From contig NW_019775815.1 of the NCBI RefSeq assembly GCF_001039355.2, positions 139,004-203,003 on the forward strand: a stretch of 64,000 bases of DNA. Direction: 5' to 3'. Each line of letters opens with the position of its first letter. Positions within the stretch are counted from its first letter, which is position 1. This document shows positions 50,931 through 60,602 of the stretch, one piece after another. Origin of the DNA: Lingula anatina. Lineage: Eukaryota > Brachiopoda > Lingulata > Lingulida > Lingulidae. The notes beneath the pieces are model-generated. The model saw nothing but the letters and a program-made list of their open reading frames with translations, was not told the DNA's origin and did no database searches. A program made the translations under genes and the position numbers.

Positions 50931-51074
50931 ATTTCGTTTAAAACCAAAGGATCAGAGAGACGGCACGGCCTTCGGGTATTGTACCACCAGTTGGAGAAAG
51001 CTCATTCGTATGGAAAAAAAAAAGGGGACACGATCTCCAGTGCTGTGCTTGACAAGCTATACAAAATGCAGTAA
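50931..51074 (+). pseudogene. Relic coding-like segment shared by two duplicated blocks
   Basis: Open from 50931 to TAA at 51072-51074, with peptide RRHGLRVLYHQLEKAHS and SSAVLDKLYKMQ. The paralogous stretch at about 59100-59236 reads the same only with a stop and frame change (RRYGLRVLHHQLD, stop, then SSIVLDKLYRVQ, stop). The composition looks like protein, but I cannot name the source. It lies downstream of A-type first exons and is missing from the complete gene. Confidence 0.3.
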
Positions 51075-51425
51075 ACAAAAGTTCCCAATTTTTTTTAGTA
51101 AATTACCATTCATAAGAAAATCGTGGGGAAAAGTAAAAGATCAAATCCAAGATTGCAGTAAGATTGTGAATATAGGAATTCCCGAATTCATTAGTAACTA
51201 TGAGAGCTTGGAAATTTGCAAAGTGTGGTTCATGGTGAAAAAGTAGGTCAAAGGTCGATTTCAAGGTCACAGTGAGATTGCCAGTATCTGACTTCCTTTT
51301 CAAGTTCATTAGTATGGGCGTATCCCTGCTAATTTTGGAGTATTTCACATTTTATTTTCACCAGTGAATATTGCGATGTTGCATTTTTGACATAGCGCAG
51401 CTCGTTAACCGCATGGAAAACGAAC

Positions 51426-51427
<2 letters not shown>

Positions 51428-51473
<46 letters not shown>

Positions 51474-51476
51474 TTT
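51428..51476. repeat. (TAA)n microsatellite
   Basis: About 16 AAT units followed by TGTTTATTTGCAAATAAAAC, a layout also seen at 63205. Possibly the end of a retroposed element. Confidence 0.9.
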
Positions 51477-51819
51477 ATTTGCAAATAAAACAGTTGGATT
51501 GTACAGTAATATAAATTGTCAAACTCACTAAATGAGGATAAAGTTAATAAAACTTATTTAAAGGTCTTGAGGTGAAATAAAATATTCGGTCCTCTGAGGA
51601 TATTTAAAAAAAATGCACTAAGATTCATTTGAAAACACACAAAGAACTATAACAGGACATAATTTAGTGGCACGGTATGATTGCTTCTGAAGATTTAATG
51701 GTTCTCAGTGCCGTTGAAGGGAAGAAACAGGAGGAAGCCCATGCAAAACGTATGAAACACCACTCACAGCCTAGTCAGCAGTAACTATGCCGACGTTTCA
51801 CACACACGAACACACCCAC

Positions 51820-51821
<2 letters not shown>

Positions 51822-51853
<32 letters not shown>
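51822..51853. repeat. (TA)n microsatellite
   Basis: About 16 TA units preceded by CA-rich sequence. Confidence 0.95.
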
Positions 51854-51857
<4 letters not shown>

Positions 51858-53000
51858 GTTAAAACGTTTTTCCTGTACGAGTAATATAATATATTGTATA
51901 TATATTGTAATGCGTTTTGAAAACGAAGCCGCGCTGCATAGTTATACAGACTTGTAAAAGAAACGAACAAATAATAACACACATTTTCACATTATAAGTA
52001 CAATAGTGGCAAACAAGCTACGGCCGACATACACCACCTAAAAGGCAGGCGTGAATTTACGACCAAGTTAAGACTAGTGAAAATACTACTCCAGTTTGGT
52101 GCAACTGGTTTTTCTCCGACGTATCGTTTTGCGCTGAAGTTACTCGGGCGCAACTGCTATGCCTCAGTTACCGGTGCTACCGGTGCCACCGGGCCCTCAA
52201 GCTCGACAGTTAAAAGTTATCTCAAGGCTAATATTGCAGCGGAGACTTTTTGAATGAAGACAGTACTCCTGCGAAAATCTGTTCCATTTGACGTTCACTT
52301 ACAGTTCCCTATCTAATTTAGAACATTTGGTGTATTTTTTTACAGCTATTATGTTTTTCCGTAATGAATGTAACAGTTGGAGAACTGTTTTTGCTAAGTC
52401 CTTCAGAATGTCCTAGAACAGATTAAGAACATTTTTCATTAAAAACATTATGTTCTCGGACAGATTGAGAACCGTAAGTGAGCGTTAAATGAGACAGGAG
52501 GGAATTTGAGTGTAGGGGCATTTCACGCTCTTGGGAACAGGCAATAAAATACTTATATATTCCCAACACGTCTATGGTTTATAAAATACCTAAACGTTTT
52601 AAAATTAATTTAAACACTATTAAGTTTGCTAAAAATAAAATTAAAGACATTTTTCGGTAGTCTCATCAATCGTGTCGCCTTAAAGAGAACGAATATATGA
52701 GAATGAATCAGTCGTACCGCACATGAGAATGAAGTATGCATGATGTACTGGTATTTCACCTCCATCTGTGGATGTTTACCCCACAAAAATGCATAAATAT
52801 ATAGTGAATGCGAAGGTTAGTTTTTTTCATACTGCATTCATAAACTCCTCGCAAAATAAAATGTAACCCTTTGTCTGGATCGACCCGAATTCAAAAGGCA
52901 ATCCTGGCGAGTAAAGGAAGTAATTATAAGTAATTTAGGTTTGGCGGGCAAACTTGCAGCACTGAATCGTTTAAGAGATTGTAATGACAGATAAAATATG

Positions 53001-53154
53001 TATAAAAGCTACCCTCTACCTGGAAAGCAGGTATTATAGGCAAATTTTCAAAAAGCCAGAGAATCAAATGACTGACTATTTATCTAAAGACATATCTGTG
53101 AATTTCTTGTGAAAAATCAATCTGTCGATCGCCCTATCAGAGGGTATATAAAAG
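53001..53154 (+). promoter_or_regulatory. Twin TATA motifs upstream of first exon D'
   Basis: TATAAAAGCTACC at 53001 and TATATAAAAGCCACTTCTTG at 53145 are both conserved at 62058 and 62200 upstream of the related exon at 62370. The second lies about 220 bp before the ATG. Conserved TATAAAAGC in both copies supports a promoter role. Confidence 0.5.
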
Positions 53155-53372
53155 CCACTTCTTGTAATGACTCCGCGTCACTTGTTTAATAAAGCAGAGA
53201 TACGTTAATTTAGCTTTGTGGTTGACTTGGATTCTGTCGCACACACTTACGTGAAGTTTTAGATCAACGTATCTGGGATTGATCGTGGGAGTGAAAGGTT
53301 TACTTGTGTAAGTGAGCATCCATCGGTTAGAGAAGCAGTCATCCATGGTGATATTAGATACTTAATATTACA

Positions 53373-53449
53373 ATGGCATGGAAAAAGTTCTGTCGTGCTA
53401 CTGGTAATAACATAGTGCTCTGCAATATTGTTCTTGCTGTATTGGAAGG
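53373..53449 (+). pseudogene. Sulfotransferase first exon, D type, frameshifted
   Basis: Paralogous to the exon at 62370-62448 but 2 nt shorter (77 against 79 nt) after the shared ATGG(C/T)ATGGAAAAAG. The shift replaces the hydrophobic anchor with a polar peptide (FCRATGNNIVLCN) and makes the intact donor GTAAGC phase 2 instead of 1. Similarity to the 62-kb copy continues about 160 bp into the intron and stops near 53612, where duplicated upstream block copy 2 begins. No exon 2 or 3 of this copy remains. Confidence 0.75.
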
Positions 53450-53619
53450 GTAAGCATATTGTTTAAATCTTTGTACCTGCTTGATATCAATAACACAAGT
53501 ATTGATTATGTCTAGTTCAAAACAACTATTGGTAAAATTTGGAGAAATATTATAAGGCATGTTTTAAACAATCGTTGATTAATGAAAGGTGCATGGAATT
53601 GGAGATGAAAATACACAGA

Positions 53620-54596
53620 ACGCAACGCAAAGTATATACATCAGTATATTTTGAGTATACTGGTAAATCAAAAGCTTAAAAGTAATTAATTAACATCCAT
53701 TTAAAGTCCGCGTTTAAGGTGGGACAAAACCTTGCTCTCAGCAAAATCATGATTTTTGGATTTTTTTCTCGTCGTTTTCATTCACATATTTATCTTATAT
53801 CTGCAATTAAAATATCTTCTCCATCTCGTTTGAAATATTGCTATTTTTCATAAAGTTAAAGGAATAAATGATTATACGCGGTATTTTATATCGGTTGTGT
53901 TTTGTTTATCTCTTTAAATGACATGACGGAAATTTGTTTAGATTTAGTAAATCTGAAGAAGAGATCTTTAGTTACTGTACAAATGGGAATAGTGTTTAAA
54001 GAAGCAGAATAATAGCCAGTCTTGCTTCTGCACCGAACGTTACATGGCTGATCATGATTTCTCACAATTTGCATTTGGGAAGTTGTTTTTGTTTTCTGGT
54101 GTATTCACTCCACCGTTTGAGGTTGAAACTGAGAGTAATTTGAGACCAATCAATAAATCAATATGCCACGAAGTACTTAGTAGTGTCATTTGACATTTGC
54201 ATTCAATCTAGAACATAAATCATAACTCCTAGATGATAGTAAATAATGTAGGCCTATAATTACTTGCAGAAACCCCATATTGCGTAAAATTATATCCACA
54301 CCGCACAGGAGCTTCAGCTTTAGATCTGATAACGTAAACTCGTTCCTGAGTGTGGAATTACTGTGTAATATTTCGGGTCAAACCTTGTTGTTTCGTGATG
54401 CACAACCAAGCCACAATTGCATGATCATACTGAAATATGTATGCCGTACTGGTATGAGCGTATTTAAACGCGTTTCATCATACTACGTTAATTTTAATGC
54501 TTATTGCAAGTGATTGCAAACAACAACTTAAAATACAGACAAATTACATAATTTTAACTTTAACGACTCTTGTCTGGTGAAAGGGTTGTTCTTATA
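53620..54596 (+). repeat. Tandem duplicated upstream block, copy 2
   Basis: Nearly collinear with 49738-50694, including CATCAGTATATTTTGAGTAT and GGTGTTAAAAGAATCAG-like segments. It begins abruptly inside what was the first intron of the D' copy. Confidence 0.85.
54461..54468 (+). promoter_or_regulatory. TATA-like motif of the complete sulfotransferase gene
   Basis: GAGCGTATTTAAA, 136 bp before the ATG, shared with 50541. Confidence 0.4.
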
Positions 54597-54690
54597 ATGG
54601 CACTGAAAAGGATCTTCAAGGTACTGGTTTTACTGGTCACTATGTGCTCTGCAATACTGTTGTATTTGCATTGGATGGGTACCGCTCCAG
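54597..54690 (+). CDS. Complete sulfotransferase gene, exon 1 (signal anchor)
   Basis: 31 codons plus one base, same protein as 50695-50788. Donor GTAATT, phase 1. Confidence 0.9.
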
Positions 54691-57124
54691 GTAATTATAC
54701 TTTGACTTCTTGTAACAATGACATAAAATTTAGTTTCTGTTCGATTAAAACTGTCGAGCAAACAATTGTCAAAGGGACAGTGCATAACATGTGAAACAGA
54801 ATTGCTTGCTATTAAGTTTTTGATGGAATCTCGTTCAAAACAACTATCGATGGAATAAAAATTATATGAAAATTATATCGTTGATTTAAGGATATAACAA
54901 TATCCTTAATGGAAAATGAAATGAAAAATGAATCTGAGATAGAAAATATCAACTTGAGAGAATAAAAAATTAAAAGATTTCAAGTTTTTTGATGACCTTT
55001 TCAAAATCTCAGCCCACTTAACTCCATGGACGTAATCAAAATTACTGTATGATAATTGAAAAAGGGATTAAAGCTCTTCAATTGAAGTTCATGAAATATC
55101 AATATGAATGTATGTACAAGATTTTCCAGTTAGCCACCGCCAACCTGAGATCCGCCCTTTTCTCCGAAAGGAAGCTGCAAGTCATGGGGACGTCACACTT
55201 ATCAACTTCTCCAACGTTACACATAAATACCATCTAGAACATGATGCTATAGATGCTAAAATCTGGCAGGTATTTCTCCGTACATTTCGCAACCAATTAC
55301 CTCCGCCAAGGAGGTAATATTTTCCTTACTGTTAGTTAGTTTGTCTGTCCGCGGCATTATGAAAAAAGTCATGGGCGGATTTTGATGAAATTTTGAGGAT
55401 AGGTAGAATGCTTAGATTTGGGGGCTTATATGACTAACCAGTGAGACACAAAGTGTGATAATTACGTCTTGACCTATTTTACAATGATGCACGTCACAGA
55501 CGTTATTTGTAATCTGTGACCTGACCTCTTGCTCTTGCACTGGTTGGCCAAACTGTAAACTCTGTAAGACATTCGTTGATGACCTAGCCATTACTTAGAA
55601 AGAAAATTGACACGCTTAAAAGTGACCTGGCCGAATACATTCACCACTTCATAACATTCGTATATTTGATAATCTTTCTACGTTGCATAAACGATGTTCT
55701 TTTAAAAACTGAAAGACATTGTTCAGATTTCACAACTTCACTCTCAAAATTCTAACAACATTAGTGCCTTGATCGAGATGCGAGGCTTAGTACACATGCA
55801 GTTTCTGATTACTTAAAGTGATGACAGTTAATACAGGTGTACCTCCATAATTTGTAACAAATCCGGGGAGAATGAAAGTTGATACGTACTGGTACAATCT
55901 GGCAGGCATTTCTCTATACATTTCTCAACTTATTTTTCAATGACTTCACCCGTTTGATGAAACATTTCTATTCACTTCGTGTTTGCACATAAAAACATCA
56001 GGGTCGCCGCCATTCTTTTATTTTGCTTTGCATGTATTTTGATGGTTAATAGCGTTGAAAACGCACCATTCTTACATCTCAGTGCTACAGTAATTACGCA
56101 CATTGGCAACTATAGATTTGAGACAAAAGTAAATATAATCTCAAAACTACAATTCTGTATCAAATTACATTATCACATATGCATTTCAACTATTTAAACC
56201 CCGTCAAACTGCAGAGATTTGAGCTGCGCCACTGGATCCTCTGCCTCCACGCTGATCTTTGTTGACCTCCTTTTTACCCATAACCATGTTTCTCTGTTGA
56301 GGTAACTTTTTACAATATTCTTTCAGTCATTCAGTTGGAACAAGGTGCCAGATGAATGGGTGTCAGTTATCAATAGGAGAAAAAGTATGTTACAAGACAG
56401 ATGCCGCAACATAAGAAATGTTTCATACTCCCAAAATTTAAGTGCAAAATGGATTCTTGTGGATGACAAACACAAACTCATTTTGTGTTTTATGTATAAA
56501 GCCGCAAGTCGTAACTGGAAAATAGTATATAACATGCTAACTGGACATTTTTCTTCATCAAATCTAACATCCAACAAGAACAAGAAACAAACCTTTACCC
56601 GGTTAGTCAAATTCAACAACAGTGAAAGAATAATGCGCATGAAAAATTATCTGAAGGTTTTAGTTGTGCGTCACCCATTAGAACGAATTGTGTCAGTTTT
56701 CAAGGAGCAAGTGCAACACCAGCTAGGTCCAGGAGTGAGAGCTTATATCAACCAACAGTACAACAGGAATATTTCAAAAAGCAAAGACATGACATTTTGG
56801 GATTTACTTCGATACATAGCGGATAATGGAGCAGACAATATTCACTGGAATTTAGTTGACGACTTTTGCAGACCCTGTTATATCGGATACGACATCATTG
56901 TTCATCACGAAACTCTACAAACTGATGCAGCAAACCTTTTTCATCTGCTTGATGCTGAAAACTTGATAAGTCAATTCCCGCAATCCCACCGCAAGGTCGA
57001 GATCCCTAGCAACCAGACGCTAATACACAAATACTACAGCGGGATTGACCAAAGATTGGCTAGGCAAGTCTGGGATATTTACAAGGAAGACGCGAGTTAT
57101 TTTGGATATAAACTAGATCTTTAG
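54597..57124 (+). CDS. Carbohydrate sulfotransferase (Sulfotransfer_2 family), three exons, 343 aa
   Basis: Probably a Golgi type II membrane enzyme moving sulfate from PAPS to a sugar of a glycan, as in the HNK-1ST/C4ST/D4ST (CHST8-14) family. Exons 54597-54690, 55130-55269 and 56327-57124 join in phases 1 and 0. Residues 1-31 hold the signal anchor (VLVLLVTMCSAILLYLHW), 32-78 a stem with the sequons NFS and NVT, and 79-343 the catalytic domain. The PAPS 5'-phosphosulfate loop is LILCFMYKAASRNWKIVY (about 129-146; family consensus CxxPKxACTNWKR). The 3'-phosphate site is VVRHPLERIVSVF (191-203) with Arg193 and Ser201. Conserved later parts are HWNLVDDFCRPC, HHETLQTDA and the terminal IYKEDASYFGY. 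Length is usual for the family. The loop lacks the usual Pro and Thr, so activity or substrate may differ. AATAAA lies 420 bp after the stop. Confidence 0.92.
55130..55269 (+). CDS. Complete sulfotransferase gene, exon 2 (stem)
   Basis: The acceptor AAGATTTTCCAG leads to VSHRQPEIRPFLRKEA and ends DAIDAKIWQ before GTATTT, phase 0. Exon 2 of the 62-kb copy aligns at both ends (SQRQA and DTIWQ). Confidence 0.88.
55294..55880. repeat. Interspersed repeat inserted in intron 2
   Basis: It starts AATTACCTCCGCCAAGGAGG, then GTTAGTTTGTCTGTCCGCGG and GGGCGGATTTTGATGAAAT. It separates the exon 2 donor from a second copy of the exon end (ACAATCTGGCAGGCATTTCT, about 55893-55914) that the 62-kb paralogue lacks. 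The outer right boundary is uncertain. Confidence 0.6.
56327..57124 (+). CDS. Complete sulfotransferase gene, exon 3 (catalytic domain)
   Basis: The acceptor ATATTCTTTCAG leads into SFSWNKVPDEWVSVIN. The whole sulfotransferase domain is in this one exon, ending GYKLDL then TAG. Confidence 0.95.
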   Translation, partial: SFSWNKVPDEWVSVINRRKSMLQDRCRNIRNVSYSQNLSAKWILVDDKHKLILCFMYKAASRNWKIVYNMLTGHFSSSNLTSNKNKKQTFTRLVKFNNSERIMRMKNYLKVLVVRHPLERIVSVFKEQVQHQLGPGVRAYINQQYNRNISKSKDMTFWDLLRYIADNGADNIHWNLVDDFCRPCYIGYDIIVHHETLQTDAANLFHLLDAENLISQFPQSHRKVEIPSNQTLIHKYYSGIDQRLARQVWDIYKEDASYFGYKLDL

Positions 57125-57519
57125 GCAGTTTATGGCTTTAAATAGCAAGGTTAGCATTTCGAAGTCTCCCACTTTCCATCTTGCTAAGTTGATTATTGGG
57201 AATAAAATACCAATCAACACACACACATTTATATAGGGATATACGTGATAAGCAAGGTGTTATATATATATATATATAGGGATATAAATTGTAAGCAAGT
57301 GTGTTTATTTCTATGGGAATTGGTGGCCATCTTGGATATTTATAATTGGCTAAGGTTGCCGAGGTAGCAACCAAGCCAAATTTGCTTCAGGACCCCATGG
57401 GGGCAGGGATCAAGAAAAAGCACTTCAAAGGAGAAAAAAACTTATAGATGTATTGGAGGCAAGGGAGTGACCACACCACTATTTGTACGGGAGGGTATAA
57501 AACGAATGTATAAACGGTG

Positions 57520-58852
57520 TATTGTTGAATGATCTTGTAGGAAAATAAAATCCATTCGGATAATGGTTTTTAACACACCACACTTCAAAGCATCCTGACT
57601 ATTATATTTCTAGATATTCGTATTCAACATGACTTATAATGCACGACGGTGTTGGAATATTTTATCAACAACTAGATAATTCTGTTAAACCATGTGTGAT
57701 ATTTACATCAATGTATTGTGAAAAGAAAGTAATTAAATGTTTAACGCTCGTTTGAAATCCACTTTGATTACGGGATAATACCTTGCTCTCGCTGCAATCA
57801 TGCTTTTTTATATTTTTCTCCTCTTTTGTATAATTATTCTATATCTAAATATATTGTCCCCATCTCGTTTGAAATACTGTACTTGTTTCAATGGGAAGAA
57901 AAAATATTTGATTTTATTGCGGGATTTAATAAGGGCTGTTGGAGCAATATATATTGACGTACGCGTGCAGTTGTATTTTATCCTATTTAAAAAAAATAAC
58001 ATGCCAAAAGATTAGTTGACCTCGTAAATTGTCAGAAGAGATACGTAAATAAATGCTGCATAAATGGGGGGAGCACAGTAATTAGCATAAACGTTCTGCG
58101 TCGAATCTTAAATGCATGGCTGAATTCTTACAATTCAAATTTTGGAAGATATCTCTATTTGGTTTCCGGTGTATGGTCTTCACCATTTGAGGTTGATAAT
58201 GGAAGTTATTTAAGACCTTTCAATAAGTCCAAGTCAACAAATAATGTCATTTTGATACATTTGCCACAACCGACCAAATACGCACACCCTCAGCCCTATA
58301 ATCAATGGAGCACTAAAAATAGAAATCCTAGGCGACAGTTCAAAGTGTACATTCACTTTTTGAAAACCCAGAAGTCCTTCGTGATTCGGGCTCGATTCTC
58401 TGCTACTGCGTCGACTAATGTTGTAGGAAAGTGGCGTTATTGCTAGGCCTGTTTACCGTACTCAGACCATTAGGCAACATACCTCAAAGCATTATTTTAA
58501 TACAGCATAAGAAAAAAGACATTACCAAAACAATAACAAATGGTAAATTGATTCAGGCAAAAGAAAACGTAATTTTAGCTTTAGGTCACACAATGGATAG
58601 GATAATTACCGGTGGTTTTCGACATTTTATGCCAAACCTTGTTGTTTCGTGTGCACAACCAAGCCACATGTGCATGATCATATTGAAATATGTATGCCGT
58701 GCTGGTATGAGCGTACATGAAACATACAAAATGAGTTTCATCATACTACGTTAATTTTAAATGCCTATTGCAAGTGATTGAAAACAACAACAACTCAATA
58801 TACAGACAGATTACTTTGACGACTCCCGCCTGCTGACTGGGTTGTTCTTATA
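57520..58852 (+). repeat. Tandem duplicated upstream block, copy 3 (most diverged)
   Basis: Contains the 3' flank of the complete gene and then sequence related to copies 1 and 2, ending at the first exon at 58853. Similarity is patchy over about 57750-58600. Confidence 0.7.
57544..57549 (+). terminator. Polyadenylation signal of the complete sulfotransferase gene
   Basis: AATAAA in CTTGTAGGAAAATAAAATCC, 420 bp after the stop codon and conserved at 49589. Confidence 0.65.
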
Positions 58853-58949
58853 ATGACACTGGAAAGGATCTCCAAGGTACCGGTTGTACTGGTAACTATG
58901 TCCTCTGCAATACTGTTGTGCTGTTTGTATTGGATGAGCACCGCTCCAG
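58853..58949 (+). CDS. Sulfotransferase first exon, A type (copy C)
   Basis: 32 codons plus one base encoding MTLERISKVPVVLVTM and AILLCCLYWMSTAPG, one codon longer than the A and B copies. Donor GTAATA, phase 1, compatible with exon 2 at 62815. The next downstream exon is the D-type first exon at 62370, so this may be an alternative first exon of that gene. Its TATTTAAA motif is mutated. Confidence 0.55.
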
Positions 58950-59438
58950 GTAATAATATTTTGACTGCTTGTAAAAATCATGACATAAAACTTGGTTTCT
59001 GCTCGATTAAAAATGTCAAGCAAACAATTGTCAAAGAATCAGTGCATAACATGTGAGATACAAATGTAAGCTATTACAAATTTTTTCATTAAATCGCGTT
59101 TAAAACTAGAGGATCAGAGAGACGATACGGTCTTCGCGTATTGCACCACCAGCTGGACTAAGCGCATTCGTGTGGAGAACAAAAAAGCGGACACCACTTC
59201 CAGTATTGTGCTTGACAAGCTCTACAGGGTGCAGTAAACAAAAGTTCTCAATTTTATTTTAGAAAATTACACTTAATGACAAAATCGTGGGGAACAGTAA
59301 AAGATCAAATCCAAAGCTGCAGTAAGATTGTGAATACAGGACTTCCCATCCAAGTTCAATAGACCCTTTTCATCTTTTCCATATTGGAAATTGTATTTCG
59401 GGAAAGTGAGTCCTTACTATGTCAAAACATTTACAGCG

Positions 59439-59645
59439 ATGCCTGGGTTTACGCGCTGTGTCCCACTGCTACTATAATAGTAAGCGAGATCATCACATGG
59501 AATTTTATATGTTCTCACAAACCCGTTAGAATGAAAATTATGGGTAGACAACATCGGTAGAAGGAAAGGAAAATTTAGCAGTTTTGGATCAAGAGCAGGG
59601 CACCGCGTTTGCGCCGAACATTTCAAAGGCGAGAAAAAAACCTAC
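59439..59645 (+). pseudogene. THAP zinc-finger domain, frameshifted
   Basis: MPGFTRC at 59439, then in another frame SHCYYNSKRDHHMEFYMF, a stop, then KLWVDNIGRRKGKF and RVCAEHFKGEKKTY. This follows the THAP order: MPxxC, CxxNS, FP-like, WV.nI, and VCxxHF. At least one frameshift and one stop break it. It was probably the DNA-binding end of the element's transposase. Confidence 0.75.
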
Positions 59646-59743
59646 AATATTAGGAGATCAACGATGTTTAAATAAAAACCAGAAAAGTTAATCAACGGAT
59701 CTAACGAAGTATCGGCAAATAGAACTCAGAGGAAAACAATGCG

Positions 59744-59747
59744 CAAA

Positions 59748-59786
<39 letters not shown>

Positions 59787-59788
59787 AT
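59744..59788. repeat. (AAAT)n microsatellite
   Basis: About 11 AAAT units inside the THAP-bearing element. Confidence 0.95.
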
Positions 59789-60519
59789 ATCTGAAGAAAA
59801 AAAAAGATTAAAAAGAAAGAAAAGACTAAGCATGAAGTTATGGAAAAAGAAACTAAAAGCTATTAAGTTTTATGCAGGGTTTTCTACTTTATAAAAAATT
59901 CAATAACTTTCACGACTTCTTGTATCCAGTAACGTATTGCTAATGTGTACAAATGGGGCTCAAATCATCAACATTGATAGAGACATACGAAGAACAAAGT
60001 ACATCAGCTCAGAACTCTTGTTGAACGCGTTATCGGCAAAATAAAAAATAATGTATTTCTGAACTCAACGACAAGTGAATTGGAAAATTTATGGGTCATA
60101 TATTGTTATTTAGAAAAGCCTTTCTGTAAGCTTCTCCTGCATAGTACATATATGGTAAAGACATAAAATGAATAATAAAAAATAATCTAACAATGTATTT
60201 GTAAAGTAATACAAAAATGCTAAGTATTTAAGTACGGATTTTTTTAACTGTCTTAAATACGTTGAAAAGTATTAAATGTATGGAAAATACTTTATTTGAA
60301 TCATTTTATTGTCTATCATTGAAAACGATGAAAATACGCATGAAAACATTAAAAAATCAAATAATTTGCCCTATTGCTATAATTTTGTTTTGGTCTGACG
60401 GTTTTGTTTCAGTTTGACAGAATTTTCACACTTGTCAGACCAAAAGTCGGACATTTTTTACCTGTCGTAAATTTTGTACATATGCTAGTGTAAAACACGG
60501 TAAACAGTGTAATTATGAT

Positions 60520-60602
60520 AATAGGTGAGGCAGGTTTTTTCGACTCCTTCCTAGACGATAATATCGTCTAGAAAGGAGTCGAAAAAACCTGTCTCACCTA
60601 TT
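60520..60602. repeat. 83-bp near-perfect palindrome
   Basis: Arms AATAGGTGAG, CAGGTTTTTTCGACTCCTT and CTAGACGATA with their inverses meet at a centre of about one to three nt; only about two positions mismatch. It lies inside the insertion at 59361-61346. Confidence 0.95.

Noticed and set aside
50830-51246. 138-codon open frame after the first exon at 50695
   Set aside because: Overlaps the relic segment in a different frame and includes noncoding duplicated intron; the sister block does not keep it open.
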